A stretch of 64,000 bases of DNA. Origin: Anaerolineales bacterium (GTDB lineage: Bacteria; Chloroflexota; Anaerolineae; Anaerolineales; Villigracilaceae). Location of the stretch: the NCBI GenBank assembly GCA_030583925.1, contig CP129482.1, positions 1,860,001-1,924,000 of the forward strand. Reading direction: 5' to 3'. Position numbers and translations under genes: made by a program. Of this stretch, positions 61,172 to 64,000 are shown piece by piece. The notes beneath the pieces are model-generated. The model saw nothing but the letters and a program-made list of their open reading frames with translations. It searched no databases and was not told the DNA's origin. The stretch's first letter is position 1; each line of letters starts with the position of its first letter.

Positions 61172-61603
61172 ATGAAACGCAAAACAATTTTTCTTGCTTT
61201 GTCGGTTTTGTTATTGACTTCGCTGGCGTGCGGTGTGTCAGGAGGCGGAGGCGACGCGCCTGTCGCGCCGAGCGCTGCGCCGCAGGATAGCAGTTCGGGC
61301 GGCGGGAACGCGGATACTTCTGCGTCGGGTTTTCCGATCACGACGGACGCGTACAACGTCACTGACTTGGGCAATGGCAATCTGTTGTATTACACAAAGA
61401 TGTCGCAAGCGGACGTGCTGAAGTTTTATCGCGACGAGTATGTTTCGCGAGGGTATACGGAGCGCGCGTTGCTGACGGTTGTGGAAGATACCGTGTTTAG
61501 CGTCGTGTTCGACGGCGACCCAAGCGGTAAGGCGGTTGTGATTCAAAGCGTTGACCTTGGGGATGGGAGTAGCACGGTCGCGATCAGTTTGCAGGATGTG
61601 TAA
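61172..61603 (+). CDS. Small lipoprotein
   Basis: The 143-residue protein begins with a signal peptide and lipobox SLACG (Cys20). A Gly/Ser/Pro-rich linker follows to ~50. An ~90-residue alpha/beta domain (TDAYNVTDLGNGNLLYYTKM, FYRDEYVSRGYTERA) is reminiscent of small periplasmic lipoprotein domains. It is divergent from pabB-pabC and followed by a strong terminator. The function is unknown. Confidence 0.75.
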   Translation: MKRKTIFLALSVLLLTSLACGVSGGGGDAPVAPSAAPQDSSSGGGNADTSASGFPITTDAYNVTDLGNGNLLYYTKMSQADVLKFYRDEYVSRGYTERALLTVVEDTVFSVVFDGDPSGKAVVIQSVDLGDGSSTVAISLQDV

Positions 61604-61620
61604 TGGGTTCGTTTGGTAGA

Positions 61621-61676
61621 TTGTTCGGCAGTTGAACTGCCGAACAATCTTTTTGTGCGGGATGCTATCCCGCACA
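61621..61676 (+). terminator. Tandem terminator hairpins
   Basis: TTGTTCGGCAGTT and AACTGCCGAACAA (61621-61647) form a 13-bp palindromic stem followed by TCTTTTTG, a classic intrinsic terminator for the lipoprotein gene. A second stem, TTGTGCGGGAT/ATCCCGCACAA (61653-61676), follows directly. Confidence 0.85.
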
Positions 61677-61693
61677 ACGATTTGTGTTTCTCC

Positions 61694-62068
61694 GTGATTA
61701 AGAATCGTTTTTCCCGTTGGCTTCCTGCGTTGTTGACGATGGCGGTCATCTTTTGGTTTTCATCACAACCCTCAAGTGAATTGCCAAGCTTTGGGTTAGT
61801 GGATCGAATCGTCAAGAAGTCAGGTCATGTATTTGAATACGCGGTGTTGGCTTATTGCCTTTGGTATGCGCTGTATTTTCGCAAGGATCGCCGCTGGCTT
61901 GCGTGGTTGATCGCTTTGTTCTATGCTGCGACCGATGAATTCCATCAATCCTTCGTGCCTGGAAGATTTTCGTCGGTGTGGGATGTCGTCATCTTCGATA
62001 ACCTCGGCGCGTTGATCGGTCTGTGGCTTGCGAGCCGAAAGAAAAACGACCAGCCAATTTCAGGCTGA
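61694..62068 (+). CDS. VanZ-like membrane protein
   Basis: GTG 61694 gives 124 residues; earlier starts lie in the terminator. Hydrophobic segments and the motifs FSSQPSSELP, KSGHVFEYAVLAYCLWYAL, TDEFHQSFVPGRFSSVWDVV and FDNLGALIGL are those of VanZ/LanZ proteins. It has about four membrane helices. Such proteins are linked to envelope stress or antibiotic tolerance, but the activity is unknown. Confidence 0.8.
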   Translation: MIKNRFSRWLPALLTMAVIFWFSSQPSSELPSFGLVDRIVKKSGHVFEYAVLAYCLWYALYFRKDRRWLAWLIALFYAATDEFHQSFVPGRFSSVWDVVIFDNLGALIGLWLASRKKNDQPISG

Positions 62069-62097
62069 TCGTTAACCGCTGACTGCGTATTCCTGAT

Positions 62098-62868
62098 TTA
62101 CTCAAATTCCAATTCCAATTCTTCCTCATCGCTCCAATCTGCATTGCGATTGATCTCGATGTCGCTGAACAGCTCTTCCTGATGAACGTCAATGCGATAG
62201 CGTTTGATGAGTTCGAGCATCGCCAAAAATGTGACGACGATCTCGATGCGCGAAGCGCCGCCATCCACCAACGAGCGGAAGGTAGTCCGTTGCACGTCGC
62301 GCATGATTTTTGCGATCAAGTCGATCTTTTCGCGGATGGTCACGCGCGGCGGCGCGATCACGGACGCGAGCGGTTTCTTTTCCTTCTCCCGAGCGAAGGC
62401 AACTTCCGCCGCATTGACCAACTTCTCGAGCGTGAGATTCGACATGTCGAGTTTCGGTTCCACTTTCGGCGGCGGAGCGATTCGCAAATAGGTCCGCAAA
62501 TTTTCATCTTGCCGTCCGTTCAGCCAACCGCCGATCTCTTTGAAGCGTTTGTATAATTTCAACTGGTCTACGAGCGAGGCACCTGCATCCTCTTCGCTAG
62601 CCTCGCGCGCGGGTGGTCGCGGCAAAATCGCCTCGGACTTAATCTGCAACAACTTCGCCGCGATCACCAAAAACGCCGAAATTTCGTCGGCGTTCAATTC
62701 TTCCATGGCGTTGATGTACGCGAGATATTGATCGGTCACCAACGCAAGCGAAACGGCGGTGATGTCCAATTCGGCGCGCTCGATCAAATCCAGCAGAAGG
62801 TCGAGCGGTCCTTCATACACGGGCGTTTGGACGTTGTAGTTCAGTTGTCGTCCGAGCAAATTTTCCAT
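62098..62868 (-). CDS. scpA: Segregation and condensation protein A
   Basis: The 256-residue protein has the kleisin signature near the N-terminus (VYEGPLDLLLDLIERAELDI) and the conserved LVIAAKLLQIKSEAILPRP. The C-terminal winged helix (VVTFLAMLELIKRYRIDVHQ then EELFSDIEI) completes it. It bridges SMC with ScpB in chromosome condensation. It is divergent from moaC; no scpB is visible in the window. Confidence 0.95.
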   Translation of the reverse strand: MENLLGRQLNYNVQTPVYEGPLDLLLDLIERAELDITAVSLALVTDQYLAYINAMEELNADEISAFLVIAAKLLQIKSEAILPRPPAREASEEDAGASLVDQLKLYKRFKEIGGWLNGRQDENLRTYLRIAPPPKVEPKLDMSNLTLEKLVNAAEVAFAREKEKKPLASVIAPPRVTIREKIDLIAKIMRDVQRTTFRSLVDGGASRIEIVVTFLAMLELIKRYRIDVHQEELFSDIEINRNADWSDEEELELEFE

Positions 62869-62891
62869 GAGGCTTGAATTATAATCTACGC

Positions 62892-63374
62892 ATGTCCAAT
62901 CAACTATCTCATCTCGACGAGCGCGGACGAGTGAAAATGGTAGATGTCGGCGATAAACCCGACACCGAGCGCGTCGCGATCGCGCGCGGCGAAATCCACA
63001 TGAAAAAAGAAACGCTGGATTTGATCCGCGCGGGGCAGATGAAAAAAGGGGATGTGCTCACCGTCGCGCAAATTGCGGGAATCGCCGCTTCAAAACGGAC
63101 CTCCGACCTGATTCCCCTTTGTCATCCTCTCCCACTCTCGAAGGTGGACGTAGACCTCGCGTTGGACGATTCCCTGCCTGGCGTCGTCATCACCGCCACC
63201 GTGAAAACCGTCGGCAAGACGGGCGTCGAAATGGAAGCGCTGACCGCCGTCTCGGTCGCCGCGCTCACGGTCTATGATATGGCGAAAGCGGCGGAGAAGA
63301 CGATGAGGATTCAAAACATCCGCTTGGTTGAAAAACGTGGCGGACAATCTGGCGACGTGGTGAATGAAGCGTAA
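62892..63374 (+). CDS. moaC: Cyclic pyranopterin monophosphate synthase
   Basis: From ATG 62892 ([20 protein letters not shown]) it has 160 residues. Conserved MoaC blocks are [20 protein letters not shown] and [20 protein letters not shown]. It converts the MoaA product to cPMP in molybdenum cofactor synthesis. A moaD-like gene follows after one cupin gene. Confidence 0.95.
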   Translation: MSNQLSHLDERGRVKMVDVGDKPDTERVAIARGEIHMKKETLDLIRAGQMKKGDVLTVAQIAGIAASKRTSDLIPLCHPLPLSKVDVDLALDDSLPGVVITATVKTVGKTGVEMEALTAVSVAALTVYDMAKAAEKTMRIQNIRLVEKRGGQSGDVVNEA

Positions 63375-63412
63375 ACAGGTAGACACGTAGACAGGTAAAA
63401 ATTGAGATACTC

Positions 63413-63778
63413 ATGAAGTACGATCCGATAAACCTCCAAAATAAATTGTCCAAATTCTCTGAACATTGGTCGCCGAGAATCGTGGCGCAGATGAACGATT
63501 ATCAATTCAAGGTCGTGAAAGCGCAGGGAGAATTTGGCTGGCACAGCCACCCCGAGACAGACGAGGTTTTTCTCGTTTTGCACGGAACGCTCGACATCCA
63601 TTTTCGGGTGGGACATGTGGCGTTGAACGAAGGTGAGATGTACGTTGTGCCAAAAGGCGTGGAGCATAAACCTGTCGCAAATGAGGAATGTCATATTTTG
63701 CTGGTCGAGCCAGCGGGTACGGTTAACACGGGCGACGTCGTCAGTGAAAAGACCGCGCCGAACGATGCCTGGATTTAG
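63413..63778 (+). CDS. Small cupin-domain protein
   Basis: The 121-residue protein has a cupin core: [20 protein letters not shown] and later [20 protein letters not shown]. The conserved His, His, Glu and His are metal ligands. It lies between moaC and moaD but no role in that pathway is implied. Such short cupins are usually mannose-isomerase-like or of unknown substrate. Confidence 0.85.
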   Translation: MKYDPINLQNKLSKFSEHWSPRIVAQMNDYQFKVVKAQGEFGWHSHPETDEVFLVLHGTLDIHFRVGHVALNEGEMYVVPKGVEHKPVANEECHILLVEPAGTVNTGDVVSEKTAPNDAWI

Positions 63779-63783
63779 AGGCT

Positions 63784-64000
63784 ATGAACCATATCAAGTT
63801 GTTATTCTTTGCTACCATTCGTGAACGGATGGGAACCAAATCGCTGGATTTGGAACTTCCAGCCGAAGCGACGATAGGGGATTTGAAAATAAACCTTTCG
63901 GAGAGATACCCGAAAATTAAGGATTCACTGAAAAGCGTTTTGGTGACTATCAATCGGGAATACGCCTTCGACGAGGCGGTTATCCCGTCGAATGCTGAGA
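63784..64000 (+). CDS. moaD: MoaD-like molybdopterin synthase small subunit (cut by window edge)
   Basis: The first 72 codons read MNHIKLLFFATIRERMGTKS, then LDLELPAEATIGDLK and SVLVTINREYAFDEAVIPSN. This is the beta-grasp ThiS/MoaD fold up to just before the expected DEVAxxPPVSGG tail. It follows the cupin gene by 5 bp. The C-terminal di-glycine is outside the window. Confidence 0.85.
   Translation, partial: MNHIKLLFFATIRERMGTKSLDLELPAEATIGDLKINLSERYPKIKDSLKSVLVTINREYAFDEAVIPSNAE

Noticed and set aside
1..64000. tRNA or rRNA genes and CRISPR arrays
   Set aside because: I saw no cloverleaf-like, rRNA-like or regularly spaced repeat sequence apart from the iterons in the rep gene.

Overview
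The window looks like a Chloroflexota (probably Anaerolineae) chromosome carrying a very large integrative element. Pointers are the Thr/Pro-rich linkers after lipoboxes, WD40 lipoproteins, a glutaredoxin-thioredoxin reductase fusion, LytR-CpsA-Psr proteins and GTCATTGCGAG-type palindromic repeats. The taxon is inferred; there is no rRNA or tRNA here to test it.

Positions 1 to about 57,135 are read as the element. Its right end is clear: a large serine recombinase (55,536) runs straight into a yyaL/DUF255 thioredoxin-domain gene that is cut off in mid-domain, so the attachment site lies near 57,130. The other end, with the rest of yyaL, is not in the window. Right of the junction is ordinary chromosome: Grx-TrxR, PabB-PabC fusion, a lipoprotein, VanZ-like, ScpA, MoaC, cupin and MoaD.

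Element layout from the left: (1) a leftward defence-type cluster of an adenine methylase (cut by the window edge), a giant DUF6079-type ATPase and a NERD-UvrD helicase, preceded by a reverse transcriptase whose leader is highly structured RNA; (2) an IS630 copy; (3) a ubiquitin-like operon (Ubl, E2, E1-JAB fusion) facing a sigma-like/ImmA cassette, bounded by a broken copy of the 3' end of the next backbone gene; (4) a leftward backbone of replication-relaxation-like protein, M23 peptidase, TadB-like and T4SS-like membrane proteins, a RecA-like ATPase, a RecB-type nuclease and two prepilin peptidases; (5) a rightward block with a LuxR-type regulator, two small proteins and a family B DNA polymerase with a dead exonuclease domain; (6) a 10.6 kb cargo of lipoproteins, three IS elements and a two-component system whose response regulator is split by one IS, flanked by 29-bp direct repeats; (7) secreted and TadE/G-like proteins and a Flp pilin; (8) a second, inverted, identical IS630 copy; (9) an AT-rich 1108-aa nuclease/TPR-like protein; (10) LCP protein, TadC-like protein, a replication initiator with a DnaA domain I and internal iterons, ParA and small partners; (11) an Xis-like protein, a small protein and the serine recombinase.

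The element thus combines replication and partition (Rep, ParA, PolB), possible transfer or pilus functions (TadB/TadC/TadE/Flp, TrbL-like, prepilin peptidases; no CpaF, VirB4 or VirD4 ATPase is visible here) and several defence-type cargoes. The most novel-looking parts are the reverse transcriptase with its pseudoknotted leader, the Ubl operon with its divergent sigma/ImmA partner cassette, the exonuclease-dead PolB, and cargo islands entering at the 3' ends of backbone genes.
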